A stretch of 64,000 nucleotides of DNA from Cladorhizidae sp. MBARI D1340-BT2 (GCA_028752905.1 JAQNBH010000013.1:15064816-15128815), one strand, 5' to 3'. Positions 23,090 through 38,499 are shown, counted from the stretch's first letter. A program made the numbers and translations. Notes: a model not told the origin generated them from the letters alone.

Positions 23090-25963
23090 TAATATGTTTC
23101 TCATTTCCCCCCCAAAAATCTTGTTATTTTGCCGTAAAGCTCATAACTTTTCTACACTTTACCTAAAAAAGATAATTTTTATATCACCGGATAGCCCTTC
23201 TAATTATCTGTCTTTTGTACGTGCCAAAATTTTGAGTACTCTAAGTATTAGCAAGTTATGGTGATTTGAAGTGGTAAGGTTTGCGATCTTTCCTGGCGTT
23301 TTCCAGTTGCCAAAGCGGTGGCCTGCCAGTGAAAAACCACTACATTTATTGATAATCTGTTGACATGTTGCAGATAAGGGCCTTCTCTATCAGTTGACAA
23401 AATCTGGGACTTTGGTCTTGTTAATTAGGGCAGTTATGAATTGTACTCTTACTTGATGCTAAACATGTTAGCTTCGTAGATTATCCACACTTCACTGAAT
23501 AGACTTGATGTATAGCTATTAAGATAGGACTCTCTAAGTGCTCTCTCTTGATACCAAACATCCATATATTCTGCACACTTCACTGTAATGGACTTGCAAG
23601 ATAGGTATCTCTCAGTGTTCTCTATCTTGAGCTAAACATGTTAGCTTCATAGATTCTCCACACTTCACTGAATAGACTTGATATATAGCTCTAAAGGTAG
23701 GCCTCTCTCTGTTCTCTCTCTTGATACCAAACATCCGTATATTCTGCATACATAGAATCACAAGATAGGTTTCTCTATGTGTTCTCTATCTTGATGCTAA
23801 ACAGGTTAGCTTCATAGATTCTCCACACTTCACTGTATAAACTTGATATATAGCTATTAAGATAGGTCTCTCCCTGTGCTCTCTGTTGATATCAAACATC
23901 CATAATATTCTGCACACTTCACTGTAATGGACTTGATATGATTCGAATGATAGGTTTCATTATGTGTTCTCTATCTAGATATTTGCCCTAATTTGGTCTA
24001 TAATATGTTTCTCATTTCCCCCCCAAAAATCTTGTTATTTTGCCGTAAAGCTCATAACTTTTCTACACTTTACCTAAAAAAGATAATTTTTATATCACCG
24101 GATAGCCCTTCTAATTATCTGTCTTTTGTACGTGCCAAAATTTTGAGTACTCTAAGTATTAGCAAGTTATGGTGATTTGAAGTGGTAAGGTTTGCGATCT
24201 TTCCTGGCGTTTTCCAGTTGCCAAAGCGGTGGCCTGCCAGTGAAAAACCACTACATTTATTGATAATCTGTTGACATGTTGCAGATAAGGGCCTTCTCTA
24301 TCAGTTGACAAAATCTGGGACTTTGGTCTTGTTAATTAGGGCAGTTATGAATTGTACTCTTACTTGATGCTAAACATGTTAGCTTCGTAGATTATCCACA
24401 CTTCACTGAATAGACTTGATGTATAGCTATTAAGATAGGACTCTCTAAGTGCTCTCTCTTGATACCAAACATCCATATATTCTGCACACTTCACTGTAAT
24501 GGACTTGCAAGATAGGTATCTCTCAGTGTTCTCTATCTTGAGCTAAACATGTTAGCTTCATAGATTCTCCACACTTCACTGAATAGACTTGATATATAGC
24601 TCTAAAGGTAGGCCTCTCTCTGTTCTCTCTCTTGATACCAAACATCCGTATATTCTGCATACATAGAATCACAAGATAGGTTTCTCTATGTGTTCTCTAT
24701 CTTGATGCTAAACAGGTTAGCTTCATAGATTCTCCACAGTTCACTGTATAAACTTGATATATAGCTATTAAGATAGGTCTCTCCCTGTGCTCTCTGTTGA
24801 TATCAAACATCCATAATATTCTGCACACTTCACTGTAATGGACTTGATATGATTCGAATGATAGGTTTCATTATGTGTTCTCTATCTAGATATTTGCCCT
24901 AATTTGGTCTATAATATGTTTCTCATTTCCCCCCCAAAAATCTTGTTATTTTGCCGTAAAGCTCATAACTTTTCTACTCTTTACCCAAAAAAGATAATTT
25001 TTATATCACCGGATAGCCCTTCTAATTATCTGTCTTTTGTACGTGCCAAAATTTTGAGTACTCTAAGTATTAGCAAGTTATGGTGATTTGAAGTGGTAAG
25101 GTTTGCGATCTTTCCTGGCGTTTTCCAGTTGCCAAAGCGGTGGCCTGCCAGTGAAAAACCACTACATTTATTGATAATCTGTTGACATGTTGCAGATAAG
25201 GGCCTTCTCTAACAGTTGACAAAATCTGGGACTTTGGTCTTGTTAATTAGGGCAGTTATGAATTGTACTCTTACTTGATGCTAAACATGTTAGCTTCGTA
25301 GATTATCCACACTTCACTGAATAGACTTGATGTATAGCTATTAAGATAGGACTCTCTAAGTGCTCTCTCTTGATACCAAACATCCATATATTCTGCACAC
25401 TTCACTGTAATGGACTTGCAAGATAGGTATCTCTCAGTGTTCTCTATCTTGAGCTAAACATGTTAGCTTCATAGATTCTCCACACTTCACTGAATAGACT
25501 TGATATATAGCTCTAAAGGTAGGCCTCTCTCTGTTCTCTCTCTTGATACCAAACATCCGTATATTCTGCATACATAGAATCACAAGATAGGTTTCTCTAT
25601 GTGTTCTCTATCTTGATGCTAAACAGGTTAGCTTCATAGATTCTCCACACTTCACTGTATAAACTTGATATATAGCTATTAAGATAGGTCTCTCCCTGTG
25701 CTCTCTGTTGATATCAAACATCCATAATATTCTGCACACTTCACTGTAATGGACTTGATATGATTCGAATGATAGGTTTCATTATGTGTTCTCTATCTAG
25801 ATATTTGCCCTAATTTGGTCTATGTATAAACTTGATATATAGCTATTAAGATAGGTCTCTCCCTGTGCTCTCTGTTGATATCAAACATCCATAATATTCT
25901 GCACACTTCACTGTAATGGACTTGATATGATTCGAATGATAGGTTTCATTATGTGTTCTCTAT
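23064..25963. repeat. Array block 8: monomers U24-U26 (P P Q*), 2900 bp
   Basis: Three monomers starting at 23064, 23975 and 24886. By eye it matches block 4 at all diagnostic sites: CCACAGTTC in the second monomer's C1, then Q with CTACTCTTT and CTAACAGTTG, then the duplication. Confidence 0.86.
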
Positions 25964-25989
25964 CTAGATATTTGCCCTAATTTGGTCTA
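25823..25989. repeat. 167-bp tandem duplication no. 8 (second copy)
   Basis: Same breakpoints. Lies between Q monomer U26 and P monomer U27. Confidence 0.93.
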
Positions 25990-28863
25990 TAATATGTTTC
26001 TCATTTCCCCCCCAAAAATCTTGTTATTTTGCCGTAAAGCTCATAACTTTTCTACACTTTACCTAAAAAAGATAATTTTTATATCACCGGATAGCCCTTC
26101 TAATTATCTGTCTTTTGTACGTGCCAAAATTTTGAGTACTCTAAGTATTAGCAAGTTATGGTGATTTGAAGTGGTAAGGTTTGCGATCTTTCCTGGCGTT
26201 TTCCAGTTGCCAAAGCGGTGGCCTGCCAGTGAAAAACCACTACATTTATTGATAATCTGTTGACATGTTGCAGATAAGGGCCTTCTCTATCAGTTGACAA
26301 AATCTGGGACTTTGGTCTTGTTAATTAGGGCAGTTATGAATTGTACTCTTACTTGATGCTAAACATGTTAGCTTCGTAGATTATCCACACTTCACTGAAT
26401 AGACTTGATGTATAGCTATTAAGATAGGACTCTCTAAGTGCTCTCTCTTGATACCAAACATCCATATATTCTGCACACTTCACTGTAATGGACTTGCAAG
26501 ATAGGTATCTCTCAGTGTTCTCTATCTTGAGCTAAACATGTTAGCTTCATAGATTCTCCACACTTCACTGAATAGACTTGATATATAGCTCTAAAGGTAG
26601 GCCTCTCTCTGTTCTCTCTCTTGATACCAAACATCCGTATATTCTGCATACATAGAATCACAAGATAGGTTTCTCTATGTGTTCTCTATCTTGATGCTAA
26701 ACAGGTTAGCTTCATAGATTCTCCACACTTCACTGTATAAACTTGATATATAGCTATTAAGATAGGTCTCTCCCTGTGCTCTCTGTTGATATCAAACATC
26801 CATAATATTCTGCACACTTCACTGTAATGGACTTGATATGATTCGAATGATAGGTTTCATTATGTGTTCTCTATCTAGATATTTGCCCTAATTTGGTCTA
26901 TAATATGTTTCTCATTTCCCCCCCAAAAATCTTGTTATTTTGCCGTAAAGCTCATAACTTTTCTACACTTTACCTAAAAAAGATAATTTTTATATCACCG
27001 GATAGCCCTTCTAATTATCTGTCTTTTGTACGTGCCAAAATTTTGAGTACTCTAAGTATTAGCAAGTTATGGTGATTTGAAGTGGTAAGGTTTGCGATCT
27101 TTCCTGGCGTTTTCCAGTTGCCAAAGCGGTGGCCTGCCAGTGAAAAACCACTACATTTATTGATAATCTGTTGACATGTTGCAGATAAGGGCCTTCTCTA
27201 TCAGTTGACAAAATCTGGGACTTTGGTCTTGTTAATTAGGGCAGTTATGAATTGTACTCTTACTTGATGCTAAACATGTTAGCTTCGTAGATTATCCACA
27301 CTTCACTGAATAGACTTGATGTATAGCTATTAAGATAGGACTCTCTAAGTGCTCTCTCTTGATACCAAACATCCATATATTCTGCACACTTCACTGTAAT
27401 GGACTTGCAAGATAGGTATCTCTCAGTGTTCTCTATCTTGAGCTAAACATGTTAGCTTCATAGATTCTCCACACTTCACTGAATAGACTTGATATATAGC
27501 TCTAAAGGTAGGCCTCTCTCTGTTCTCTCTCTTGATACCAAACATCCGTATATTCTGCATACATAGAATCACAAGATAGGTTTCTCTATGTGTTCTCTAT
27601 CTTGATGCTAAACAGGTTAGCTTCATAGATTCTCCACACTTCACTGTATAAACTTGATATATAGCTATTAAGATAGGTCTCTCCCTGTGCTCTCTGTTGA
27701 TATCAAACATCCATAATATTCTGCACACTTCACTGTAATGGACTTGATATGATTCGAATGATAGGTTTCATTATGTGTTCTCTATCAAGATATTTGCCCT
27801 AATTTGGTCTATAATATGTTTCTCATTTCCCCCCCAAAAATCTTGTTATTTTGCCGTAAAGCTCATAACTTTTCTACACTTTACCCAAAAAAGATAATTT
27901 TTATATCACCGGATAGCCCTTCTAATTATCTGTCTTTTGTACGTGCCAAAATTTTGAGTACTCTAAGTATTAGCAAGGTATGGTGATTTGAAGTGGTAAG
28001 GTTTGCGATCTTTCCTGGCGTTTTCCAGTTGCCAAAGCGGTGGCCTGCCAGTGAAAAACCACTACATTTATTGATAATCTGTTGACATGTTGCAGATAAG
28101 GGCCTTCTCTATCAGTTGACAAAATCTGGGACTTTGGTCTTGTTAATTAGGGCAGTTATGAATTGTACTCTTACTTGATGCTAAACATGTTAGCTTCGTA
28201 GATTATCCACACTTCACTGAATAGACTTGATGTATAGCTATTAAGATAGGACTCTCTAAGTGCTCTCTCTTGATACCAAACATCCATATATTCTGCACAC
28301 TTCACTGTAATGGACTTGCAAGATAGGTATCTCTCAGTGTTCTCTATCTTGAGCTAAACATGTTAGCTTCATAGATTCTCCACACTTCACTGAATAGACT
28401 TGATATATAGCTCTAAAGGTAGGCCTCTCTCTGTTCTCTCTCTTGATACCAAACATCCGTATATTCTGCATACATAGAATCACAAGATAGGTTTCTCTAT
28501 GTGTTCTCTATCTTGATGCTAAACAGGTTAGCTTCATAGATTCTCCACACTTCACTGTATAAACTTGATATATAGCTATTAAGATAGGTCTCTCCCTGTG
28601 CTCTCTGTTGATATCAAACATCCATAATATTCTGCACACTTCACTGTAATGGACTTGATATGATTCGAATGATAGGTTTCATTATGTGTTCTCTATCTAG
28701 ATATTTGCCCTAATTTGGTCTATGTATAAACTTGATATATAGCTATTAAGATAGGTCTCTCCCTGTGCTCTCTGTTGATATCAAACATCCATAATATTCT
28801 GCACACTTCACTGTAATGGACTTGATATGATTCGAATGATAGGTTTCATTATGTGTTCTCTAT
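25964..28863. repeat. Array block 9: monomers U27-U29 (P P R*), 2900 bp
   Basis: Three monomers starting at 25964, 26875 and 27786. U29 is R type and has a private CAAGATATT at its D start, where others have CTAGATATT or CTTGATATT. Confidence 0.85.
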
Positions 28864-28889
28864 CTAGATATTTGCCCTAATTTGGTCTA
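28723..28889. repeat. 167-bp tandem duplication no. 9 (second copy)
   Basis: Same breakpoints. Lies between R monomer U29 and P monomer U30. Confidence 0.93.
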
Positions 28890-31800
28890 TAATATGTTTC
28901 TCATTTCCCCCCCAAAAATCTTGTTATTTTGCCGTAAAGCTCATAACTTTTCTACACTTTACCTAAAAAAGATAATTTTTATATCACCGGATAGCCCTTC
29001 TAATTATCTGTCTTTTGTACGTGCCAAAATTTTGAGTACTCTAAGTATTAGCAAGTTATGGTGATTTGAAGTGGTAAGGTTTGCGATCTTTCCTGGCGTT
29101 TTCCAGTTGCCAAAGCGGTGGCCTGCCAGTGAAAAACAACTACATTTATTGATAATCTGTTGACATGTTGCAGATAAGGGCCTTCTCTATCAGTTGACAA
29201 AATCTGGGACTTTGGTCTTGTTAATTAGGGCAGTTATGAATTGTACTCTTACTTGATGCTAAACATGTTAGCTTCGTAGATTATCCACACTTCACTGAAT
29301 AGACTTGATGTATAGCTATTAAGATAGGACTCTCTAAGTGCTCTCTCTTGATACCAAACATCCATATATTCTGCACACTTCACTGTAATGGACTTGCAAG
29401 ATAGGTATCTCTCAGTGTTCTCTATCTTGAGCTAAACATGTTAGCTTCATAGATTCTCCACACTTCACTGAATAGACTTGATATATAGCTCTAAAGGTAG
29501 GCCTCTCTCTGTTCTCTCTCTTGATACCAAACATCCGTATATTCTGCATACATAGAATCACAAGATAGGTTTCTCTATGTGTTCTCTATCTTGATGCTAA
29601 ACAGGTTAGCTTCATAGATTCTCCACACTTCACTGTATAAACTTGATATATAGCTATTAAGATAGGTCTCTCCCTGTGCTCTCTGTTGATATCAAACATC
29701 CATAATATTCTGCACACTTCACTGTAATGGACTTGATATGATTCGAATGATAGGTTTCATTATGTGTTCTCTATCTAGATATTTGCCCTAATTTGGTCTA
29801 TAATATGTTTCTCATTTCCCCCCCAAAAATCTTGTTATTTTGCCGTAAAGCTCATAACTTTTCTCCACTTTACCTAAAAAAGATAATTTTTATATCACCG
29901 GATAGCCCTTCTAATTATCTGTCTTTTGTACGTGCCAAAATTTTGAGTACTCTAAGTATTAGCAAGTTATGGTGATTTGAAGTGGTAAGGTTTGCGATCT
30001 TTCCTGGCGTTTTCCAGTTGCCAAAGCGGTGGCCTGCCAGTGAAAAACCACTACATTTATTGATAATCTGTTGACATGTTGCAGATAAGGGCCTTCTCTA
30101 TCAGTTGACAAAATCTGGGACTTTGGTCTTGTTAATTAGGGCAGTTATGAATTGTACTCTTACTTGATGCTAAACATGTTAGCTTCGTAGATTATCCACA
30201 CTTCACTGAATAGACTTGATGTATAGCTATTAAGATAGGACTCTCTAAGTGCTCTCTCTTGATACCAAACATCCATATATTCTGCACACTTCACTGTAAT
30301 GGACTTGCAAGATAGGTATCTCTCAGTGTTCTCTATCTTGAGCTAAACATGTTAGCTTCATAGATTCTCCACACTTCACTGAATAGACTTGATATATAGC
30401 TCTAAAGGTAGGCCTCTCTCTGTTCTCTCTCTTGATACCAAACATCCGTATATTCTGCATACATAGAATCACAAGATAGGTTTCTCTATGTGTTCTCTAT
30501 CTTGATGCTAAACAGGTTAGCTTCATAGATTCTCCACACTTCACTGTATAAACTTGATATATAGCTATTAAGATAGGTCTCTCCCTGTGCTCTCTGTTGA
30601 TATCAAACATCCATAATATTCTGCACACTTCACTGTAATGGACTTGATATGATTCGAATGATAGGTTTCATTATGTGTTCTCTATCTAGATATTTGCCCT
30701 AATTTGGTCTATAATATGTTTCTCATTTCCCCCCCAAAAATCTTGTTATTTTGCCGTAAAGCTCATAACTTTTCTACACTTTACCCAAAAAAGATAATTT
30801 TTATATCACCGGATAGCCCTTCTAATTATCTGTCTTTTGTACGTGCCAAAATTTTGAGTACTCTAAGTATTAGCAAGGTATGGTGATTTGAAGTGGTAAG
30901 GTTTGCGATCTTTCCTGGCGTTTTCCAGTTGCCAAAGCGGTGGCCTGCCAGTGAAAAACCACTACATTTATTGATAATCTGTTGACATGTTGCAGATAAG
31001 GGCCTTCTCTATCAGTTGACAAAATCTGGGACTTTGGTCTTGTTAATTAGGGCAGTTATGAATTGTACTCTTACTTGATGCTAAACATGTTAGCTTCGTA
31101 GATTATCCACACTTCACTGAATAGACTTGATGTATAGCTATTAAGATAGGACTCTCTAAGTGCTCTCTCTTGATACCAAACATCCATATATTCTGCACAC
31201 TTCACTGTAATGGACTTGCAAGATAGGTATCTCTCAGTGTTCTCTATCTTGAGCTAAACATGTTAGCTTCATAGATTCTCCACACTTCACTGAATAGACT
31301 TGATATATAGCTCTAAAGGTAGGCCTCTCTCTGTTCTCTCTCTTGATACCAAACATCCGTATATTCTGCATACATAGAATCACAAGATAGGTTTCTCTAT
31401 GTGTTCTCTATCTTGATGCTAAACAGGTTAGCTTCATAGATTCTCCACACTTCACTGTATAAACTTGATATATAGCTATTAAGATAGGTCTCTCCCTGTG
31501 CTCTCTGTTGATATCAAACATCCATAATATTCTGCACACTTCACTGTAATGGACTTGATATGATTCGAATGATAGGTTTCATTATGTGTTCTCTATCTAG
31601 ATATTTGCCCTAATTTGGTCTATAATATGTTTCTCATTTCCCCCCCAAAAATCTTGTTATTTTGCCGTAAAGCTCATAACTTTTCTACACTTTACCCAAA
31701 AAAGATAATTTTTATATCACCGGATAGCCCTTCTAATTATCTGTCTTTTGTACGTGCCAAAATTTTGAGTACTCTAAGTATTAGCAAGGTATGGTGATTT

Positions 31801-32674
31801 GAAGTGGTAAGGTTTGCGATCTTTCCTGGCGTTTTCCAGTTGCCAAAGCGGTGGCCTGCCAGTGAAAAACCACTACATTTATTGATAATCTGTTGACATG
31901 TTGCAGATAAGGGCCTTCTCTATCAGTTGACAAAATCTGGGACTTTGGTCTTGTTAATTAGGGCAGTTATGAATTGTACTCTTACTTGATGCTAAACATG
32001 TTAGCTTCGTAGATTATCCACACTTCACTGAATAGACTTGATGTATAGCTATTAAGATAGGACTCTCTAAGTGCTCTCTCTTGATACCAAACATCCATAT
32101 ATTCTGCACACTTCACTGTAATGGACTTGCAAGATAGGTATCTCTCAGTGTTCTCTATCTTGAGCTAAACATGTTAGCTTCATAGATTCTCCACACTTCA
32201 CTGAATAGACTTGATATATAGCTCTAAAGGTAGGCCTCTCTCTGTTCTCTCTCTTGATACCAAACATCCGTATATTCTGCATACATAGAATCACAAGATA
32301 GGTTTCTCTATGTGTTCTCTATCTTGATGCTAAACAGGTTAGCTTCATAGATTCTCCACACTTCACTGTATAAACTTGATATATAGCTATTAAGATAGGT
32401 CTCTCCCTGTGCTCTCTGTTGATATCAAACATCCATAATATTCTGCACACTTCACTGTAATGGACTTGATATGATTCGAATGATAGGTTTCATTATGTGT
32501 TCTCTATCTAGATATTTGCCCTAATTTGGTCTATGTATAAACTTGATATATAGCTATTAAGATAGGTCTCTCCCTGTGCTCTCTGTTGATATCAAACATC
32601 CATAATATTCTGCACACTTCACTGTAATGGACTTGATATGATTCGAATGATAGGTTTCATTATGTGTTCTCTAT
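28864..32674. repeat. Array block 10: monomers U30-U33 (P P R R*), 3811 bp
   Basis: Four monomers starting at 28864, 29775, 30686 and 31597. It looks like block 9 with its R monomer doubled. U30 has AAAAACAACTAC (others ACCACTAC) near 29140, and U31 has TTCTCCAC (others TTCTACAC) near 29865. Confidence 0.84.
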
Positions 32675-32700
32675 CTAGATATTTGCCCTAATTTGGTCTA
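32534..32700. repeat. 167-bp tandem duplication no. 10 (second copy)
   Basis: Same breakpoints. Lies between R monomer U33 and P monomer U34. Confidence 0.93.
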
Positions 32701-34663
32701 TAATATGTTTCTCATTTCCCCCCCAAAAATCTTGTTATTTTGCCGTAAAGCTCATAACTTTTCTACACTTTACCTAAAAAAGATAATTTTTATATCACCG
32801 GATAGCCCTTCTAATTATCTGTCTTTTGTACGTGCCAAAATTTTGAGTACTCTAAGTATTAGCAAGTTATGGTGATTTGAAGTGGTAAGGTTTGCGATCT
32901 TTCCTGGCGTTTTCCAGTTGCCAAAGCGGTGGCCTGCCAGTGAAAAACCACTACATTTATTGATAATCTGTTGACATGTTGCAGATAAGGGCCTTCTCTA
33001 TCAGTTGACAAAATCTGGGACTTTGGTCTTGTTAATTAGGGCAGTTATGAATTGTACTCTTACTTGATGCTAAACATGTTAGCTTCGTAGATTATCCACA
33101 CTTCACTGAATAGACTTGATGTATAGCTATTAAGATAGGACTCTCTAAGTGCTCTCTCTTGATACCAAACATCCATATATTCTGCACACTTCACTGTAAT
33201 GGACTTGCAAGATAGGTATCTCTCAGTGTTCTCTATCTTGAGCTAAACATGTTAGCTTCATAGATTCTCCACACTTCACTGAATAGACTTGATATATAGC
33301 TCTAAAGGTAGGCCTCTCTCTGTTCTCTCTCTTGATACCAAACATCCGTATATTCTGCATACATAGAATCACAAGATAGGTTTCTCTATGTGTTCTCTAT
33401 CTTGATGCTAAACAGGTTAGCTTCATAGATTCTCCACAGTTCACTGTATAAACTTGATATATAGCTATTAAGATAGGTCTCTCCCTGTGCTCTCTGTTGA
33501 TATCAAACATCCATAATATTCTGCACACTTCACTGTAATGGACTTGATATGATTCGAATGATAGGTTTCATTATGTGTTCTCTATCTAGATATTTGCCCT
33601 AATTTGGTCTATAATATGTTTCTCATTTCCCCCCCAAAAATCTTGTTATTTTGCCGTAAAGCTCATAACTTTTCTACTCTTTACCCAAAAAAGATAATTT
33701 TTATATCACCGGATAGCCCTTCTAATTATCTGTCTTTTGTACGTGCCAAAATTTTGAGTACTCTAAGTATTAGCAAGTTATGGTGATTTGAAGTGGTAAG
33801 GTTTGCGATCTTTCCTGGCGTTTTCCAGTTGCCAAAGCGGTGGCCTGCCAGTGAAAAACCACTACATTTATTGATAATCTGTTGACATGTTGCAGATAAG
33901 GGCCTTCTCTAACAGTTGACAAAATCTGGGACTTTGGTCTTGTTAATTAGGGCAGTTATGAATTGTACTCTTACTTGATGCTAAACATGTTAGCTTCGTA
34001 GATTATCCACACTTCACTGAATAGACTTGATGTATAGCTATTAAGATAGGACTCTCTAAGTGCTCTCTCTTGATACCAAACATCCATATATTCTGCACAC
34101 TTCACTGTAATGGACTTGCAAGATAGGTATCTCTCAGTGTTCTCTATCTTGAGCTAAACATGTTAGCTTCATAGATTCTCCACACTTCACTGAATAGACT
34201 TGATATATAGCTCTAAAGGTAGGCCTCTCTCTGTTCTCTCTCTTGATACCAAACATCCGTATATTCTGCATACATAGAATCACAAGATAGGTTTCTCTAT
34301 GTGTTCTCTATCTTGATGCTAAACAGGTTAGCTTCATAGATTCTCCACACTTCACTGTATAAACTTGATATATAGCTATTAAGATAGGTCTCTCCCTGTG
34401 CTCTCTGTTGATATCAAACATCCATAATATTCTGCACACTTCACTGTAATGGACTTGATATGATTCGAATGATAGGTTTCATTATGTGTTCTCTATCTAG
34501 ATATTTGCCCTAATTTGGTCTATGTATAAACTTGATATATAGCTATTAAGATAGGTCTCTCCCTGTGCTCTCTGTTGATATCAAACATCCATAATATTCT
34601 GCACACTTCACTGTAATGGACTTGATATGATTCGAATGATAGGTTTCATTATGTGTTCTCTAT
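32675..34663. repeat. Array block 11: monomers U34-U35 (P Q*), 1989 bp
   Basis: Two monomers starting at 32675 and 33586. Same arrangement and length as block 6, with the CCACAGTTC variant in the first and CTACTCTTT with CTAACAGTTG in the second. Confidence 0.86.
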
Positions 34664-34689
34664 CTAGATATTTGCCCTAATTTGGTCTA
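34523..34689. repeat. 167-bp tandem duplication no. 11 (second copy)
   Basis: Same breakpoints. Lies between Q monomer U35 and P monomer U36. Confidence 0.93.
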
Positions 34690-37600
34690 TAATATGTTTC
34701 TCATTTCCCCCCCAAAAATCTTGTTATTTTGCCGTAAAGCTCATAACTTTTCTACACTTTACCTAAAAAAGATAATTTTTATATCACCGGATAGCCCTTC
34801 TAATTATCTGTCTTTTGTACGTGCCAAAATTTTGAGTACTCTAAGTATTAGCAAGTTATGGTGATTTGAAGTGGTAAGGTTTGCGATCTTTCCTGGCGTT
34901 TTCCAGTTGCCAAAGCGGTGGCCTGCCAGTGAAAAACCACTACATTTATTGATAATCTGTTGACATGTTGCAGATAAGGGCCTTCTCTATCAGTTGACAA
35001 AATCTGGGACTTTGGTCTTGTTAATTAGGGCAGTTATGAATTGTACTCTTACTTGATGCTAAACATGTTAGCTTCGTAGATTATCCACACTTCACTGAAT
35101 AGACTTGATGTATAGCTATTAAGATAGGACTCTCTAAGTGCTCTCTCTTGATACCAAACATCCATATATTCTGCACACTTCACTGTAATGGACTTGCAAG
35201 ATAGGTATCTCTCAGTGTTCTCTATCTTGAGCTAAACATGTTAGCTTCATAGATTCTCCACACTTCACTGAATAGACTTGATATATAGCTCTAAAGGTAG
35301 GCCTCTCTCTGTTCTCTCTCTTGATACCAAACATCCGTATATTCTGCATACATAGAATCACAAGATAGGTTTCTCTATGTGTTCTCTATCTTGATGCTAA
35401 ACAGGTTAGCTTCATAGATTCTCCACACTTCACTGTATAAACTTGATATATAGCTATTAAGATAGGTCTCTCCCTGTGCTCTCTGTTGATATCAAACATC
35501 CATAATATTCTGCACACTTCACTGTAATGGACTTGATATGATTCGAATGATAGGTTTCATTATGTGTTCTCTATCTTGATATTTGCCCTAATTTGGTCTA
35601 TAATATGTTTCTCATTTCCCCCCCAAAATCTTGTTATTTTGCCGTAAAGCTCATAACTTTTCTACACTTTACCCAAAAAAGATAATTTTTATATGACCGG
35701 ATAGCCCTTCTAATTATCTGTCTTTTGTACGTGCCAAAATTTTGAGTACTCTAAGTATTAGCAAGTTATGGTAATTTGAAGTGGTAAGGTTTGCGATCTT
35801 TCCTGGCGTTTTCCAGTTGCCAAAGCGGTGGCCTGCCAGTGAAAAACCACTACATTTATTGATAATCTGTTGACATGTTGCAGATAAGGGCCTTCTCTAT
35901 CAGTTGACAAAATCTGGGACTTTGGTCTTGTTAATTAGGGCAGTTATGAATTGTACTCTTACTTGATGCTAAACATGTTAGCTTCGTAGATTATCCACAC
36001 TTCACTGAATAGACTTGATGTATAGCTATTAAGATAGGACTCTCTAAGTGCTCTCTCTTGATACCAAACATCCATATATTCTGCACACTTCACTGTAATG
36101 GACTTGCAAGATAGGTATCTCTCAGTGTTCTCTATCTTGAGCTAAACATGTTAGCTTCATAGATTCTCCACACTTCACTGAATAGACTTGATATATAGCT
36201 CTAAAGGTAGGCCTCTCTCTGTTCTCTCTCTTGATACCAAACATCCGTATATTCTGCATACATAGAATCACAAGATAGGTTTCTCTATGTGTTCTCTATC
36301 TTGATGCTAAACAGGTTAGCTTCATAGATTCTCCACACTTCACTGTATAAACTTGATATATAGCTATTAAGATAGGTCTCTCCCTGTGGTCTCTGTTGAT
36401 ATCAAACATCCATAATATTCTGCACACTTCACTGTAATGGACTTGATATGATTCGAATGATAGGTTTCATTATGTGTTCTCTATCTAGATATTTGCCCTA
36501 ATTTGGTCTATAATATGTTTCTCATTTCCCCCCCAAAAATCTTGTTATTTTGCCGTAAAGCTCATAACTTTTCTACACTTTACCTAAAAAAGATAATTTT
36601 TATATCACCGGATAGCCCTTCTAATTATCTGTCTTTTGTACGTGCCAAAATTTTGAGTACTCTAAGTATTAGCAAGTTATGGTGATTTGAAGTGGTAAGG
36701 TTTGCGATCTTTCCTGGCGTTTTCCAGTTGCCAAAGCGGTGGCCTGCCAGTGAAAAACCACTACATTTATTGATAATCTGTTGACATGTTGCAGATAAGG
36801 GCCTTCTCTATCAGTTGACAAAATCTGGGACTTTGGTCTTGTTAATTAGGGCAGTTATGAATTGTACTCTTACTTGATGCTAAACATGTTAGCTTCGTAG
36901 ATTATCCACACTTCACTGAATAGACTTGATGTATAGCTATTAAGATAGGACTCTCTAAGTGCTCTCTCTTGATACCAAACATCCATATATTCTGCACACT
37001 TCACTGTAATGGACTTGCAAGATAGGTATCTCTCAGTGTTCTCTATCTTGAGCTAAACATGTTAGCTTCATAGATTCTCCACACTTCACTGAATAGACTT
37101 GATATATAGCTCTAAAGGTAGGCCTCTCTCTGTTCTCTCTCTTGATACCAAACATCCGTATATTCTGCATACATAGAATCACAAGATAGGTTTCTCTATG
37201 TGTTCTCTATCTTGATGCTAAACAGGTTAGCTTCATAGATTCTCCACACTTCACTGTATAAACTTGATATATAGCTATTAAGATAGGTCTCTCCCTGTGC
37301 TCTCTGTTGATATCAAACATCCATAATATTCTGCACACTTCACTGTAATGGACTTGATATGATTCGAATGATAGGTTTCATTATGTGTTCTCTATCTAGA
37401 TATTTGCCCTAATTTGGTCTATAATATGTTTCTCATTTCCCCCCCAAAAATCTTGTTATTTTGCCGTAAAGCTCATAACTTTTCTACACTTTACCCAAAA
37501 AAGATAATTTTTATATCACCGGATAGCCCTTCTAATTATCTGTCTTTTGTACGTGCCAAAATTTTGAGTACTCTAAGTATTAGCAAGGTATGGTGATTTG

Positions 37601-38473
37601 AAGTGGTAAGGTTTGCGATCTTTCCTGGCGTTTTCCAGTTGCCAAAGCGGTGGCCTGCCAGTGAAAAACCACTACATTTATTGATAATCTGTTGACATGT
37701 TGCAGATAAGGGCCTTCTCTATCAGTTGACAAAATCTGGGACTTTGGTCTTGTTAATTAGGGCAGTTATGAATTGTACTCTTACTTGATGCTAAACATGT
37801 TAGCTTCGTAGATTATCCACACTTCACTGAATAGACTTGATGTATAGCTATTAAGATAGGACTCTCTAAGTGCTCTCTCTTGATACCAAACATCCATATA
37901 TTCTGCACACTTCACTGTAATGGACTTGCAAGATAGGTATCTCTCAGTGTTCTCTATCTTGAGCTAAACATGTTAGCTTCATAGATTCTCCACACTTCAC
38001 TGAATAGACTTGATATATAGCTCTAAAGGTAGGCCTCTCTCTGTTCTCTCTCTTGATACCAAACATCCGTATATTCTGCATACATAGAACCACAAGATAG
38101 GTTTCTCTATGTGTTCTCTATCTTGATGCTAAACAGGTTAGCTTCATAGATTCTCCACACTTCACTGTATAAACTTGATATATAGCTATTAAGATAGGTC
38201 TCTCCCTGTGCTCTCTGTTGATATCAAACATCCATAATATTCTGCACACTTCACTGTAATGGACTTGATATGATTCGAATGATAGGTTTCATTATGTGTT
38301 CTCTATCTAGATATTTGCCCTAATTTGGTCTATGTATAAACTTGATATATAGCTATTAAGATAGGTCTCTCCCTGTGCTCTCTGTTGATATCAAACATCC
38401 ATAATATTCTGCACACTTCACTGTAATGGACTTGATATGATTCGAATGATAGGTTTCATTATGTGTTCTCTAT
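34664..38473. repeat. Array block 12: monomers U36-U39 (P T P R*)
   Basis: Four monomers starting at 34664, 35575, 36485 and 37396. U37 is T type (C7A4, ATGACCGG, GGTAATTT) and one base short. It parallels block 3 (P T P Q*) but ends in R. Private changes include GTGGTCTC in the C1 of U37 and AGAACCAC at 38090 in U39. Confidence 0.84.
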
Positions 38474-38499
38474 CTTGATATTTGCCCTAATTTGGTCTA
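38333..38499. repeat. 167-bp tandem duplication no. 12 (second copy)
   Basis: Same breakpoints, but this copy runs into T monomer U40: its D start is CTTGATATT while the first copy just upstream has CTAGATATT. The type therefore switches within or next to the second copy. Confidence 0.93.
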